The translations under genes were made by a program, and so were the position numbers. This document shows, piece by piece, positions 63,535-64,000 of a stretch of 64,000 bases of DNA. The first letter of the stretch is position 1; the number at the start of each line of letters is the position of its first letter. The stretch comes from Mytilus edulis. Lineage: Eukaryota > Mollusca > Bivalvia > Mytilida > Mytilidae. The stretch lies in assembly GCF_963676685.1 (NCBI RefSeq), contig NC_092348.1, positions 28,805,386 through 28,869,385 on the forward strand. The letters are read 5' to 3'. The notes beneath the pieces were generated by a model. It ran no database searches. It worked only from the letters and a program-made list of their open reading frames with translations, and was not told the DNA's origin.

Positions 63535-64000
63535 GTAAATTTTATTAAAAGTTTTAACTACTTCACTTCTTTCACTGATACTTGTTATACTTAAGTGCTT
63601 GAGCCTTGAGGTCATAGGTTTGATCAAGACAAGGCTAAACAAAAGACTTTAGAATTGATAGTTTGATATTTTTAACTGACTTAGATGCATTTAGAAGGAA
63701 ATCAAAGGACTACTGATATTGTATTTTATAGAACAGTTTGTCCAGGTATGATGACTTATCTCCCTTTAGACTGCACCTTTTGAGCTAACCCTAAATAAGT
63801 CAACTTTTTATGTTTGACTAGTAGAGACATGCTTATTTACATGATCTTTTGTATACTGTTAAAAAATTACACTCTACGCATTAAAAACATTCAGCAATCA
63901 ATTATAAAAGTGTTTTAGCTGTTTTGTCAATACAGGGTGCATGTGAAAAAAGGTAAAAATTTAAATTCTTCTGCAAATCGTTGTTTCCTGTATAGTGTAT
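63535..64000 (+). other. CHD intron, runs off the window
   Basis: No further exon was recognised before the window end. Confidence 0.5.

Overview
This is a eukaryotic, AT-rich, intron- and repeat-dense window. It looks like a marine bivalve, most likely a mussel of the genus Mytilus. The exon-intron style is metazoan (short GT-AG exons in kilobase introns). I also recognise several dispersed repeats as familiar from mussel DNA: the 'AGCTCACCTGGCC' element, the 'TGCCCCA...CATAGAAAATGA' element and the TACTGTAAACC MITE. The species call is inference; the gene calls rest on reading exons directly.

Three protein-coding genes are clear, all on the + strand. (1) 5152-10786: the last five exons (161 residues plus stop) of a GH35 beta-galactosidase-like gene (GLB1/GLB1L type); the catalytic part lies upstream of the window. 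(2) 24528-31298: a complete 8-exon Rab2 GTPase of 212 residues with intact P-loop, WDTAGQE, NKSD, ETSAK and a C-terminal Cys-Cys. A CRE and an ETS-like site lie just upstream, and its probable 3' UTR contains a near-perfect 26-bp tandem array. (3) 53216-63534 and beyond: the N-terminal 1039 residues of a class III chromodomain helicase (CHD6-9/kismet), from the Gln-rich start to the middle of the first chromodomain. The first 0.5 kb holds possible minus-strand exons with an in-frame stop.

Most of the rest is repetitive. There are four copies of a long element with hairpins at both ends and 0.5-kb internal tandem units (8.3-10.6, 14.5-15.5, 20.3-22.2 and 39.2-40.4 kb). There are several MITE and fold-back families, a decayed hAT transposon (3.6-4.5 kb), tandem arrays of 28, 44, 26 and 47 bp, and a hammerhead-ribozyme relic at 11.07 kb.

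The most unusual objects lie between 41.7 and 48.4 kb. Two non-autonomous DNA elements both begin TATGG, end CCATA, are flanked by perfect 6-bp target duplications, and carry inward-facing subterminal tandem arrays with a 21-bp period. The larger (45657-48400) has about 0.8-kb inverted arms that include a SAM-like domain ORF. I found no gene in 31.3-53.0 kb apart from these element-borne ORFs.
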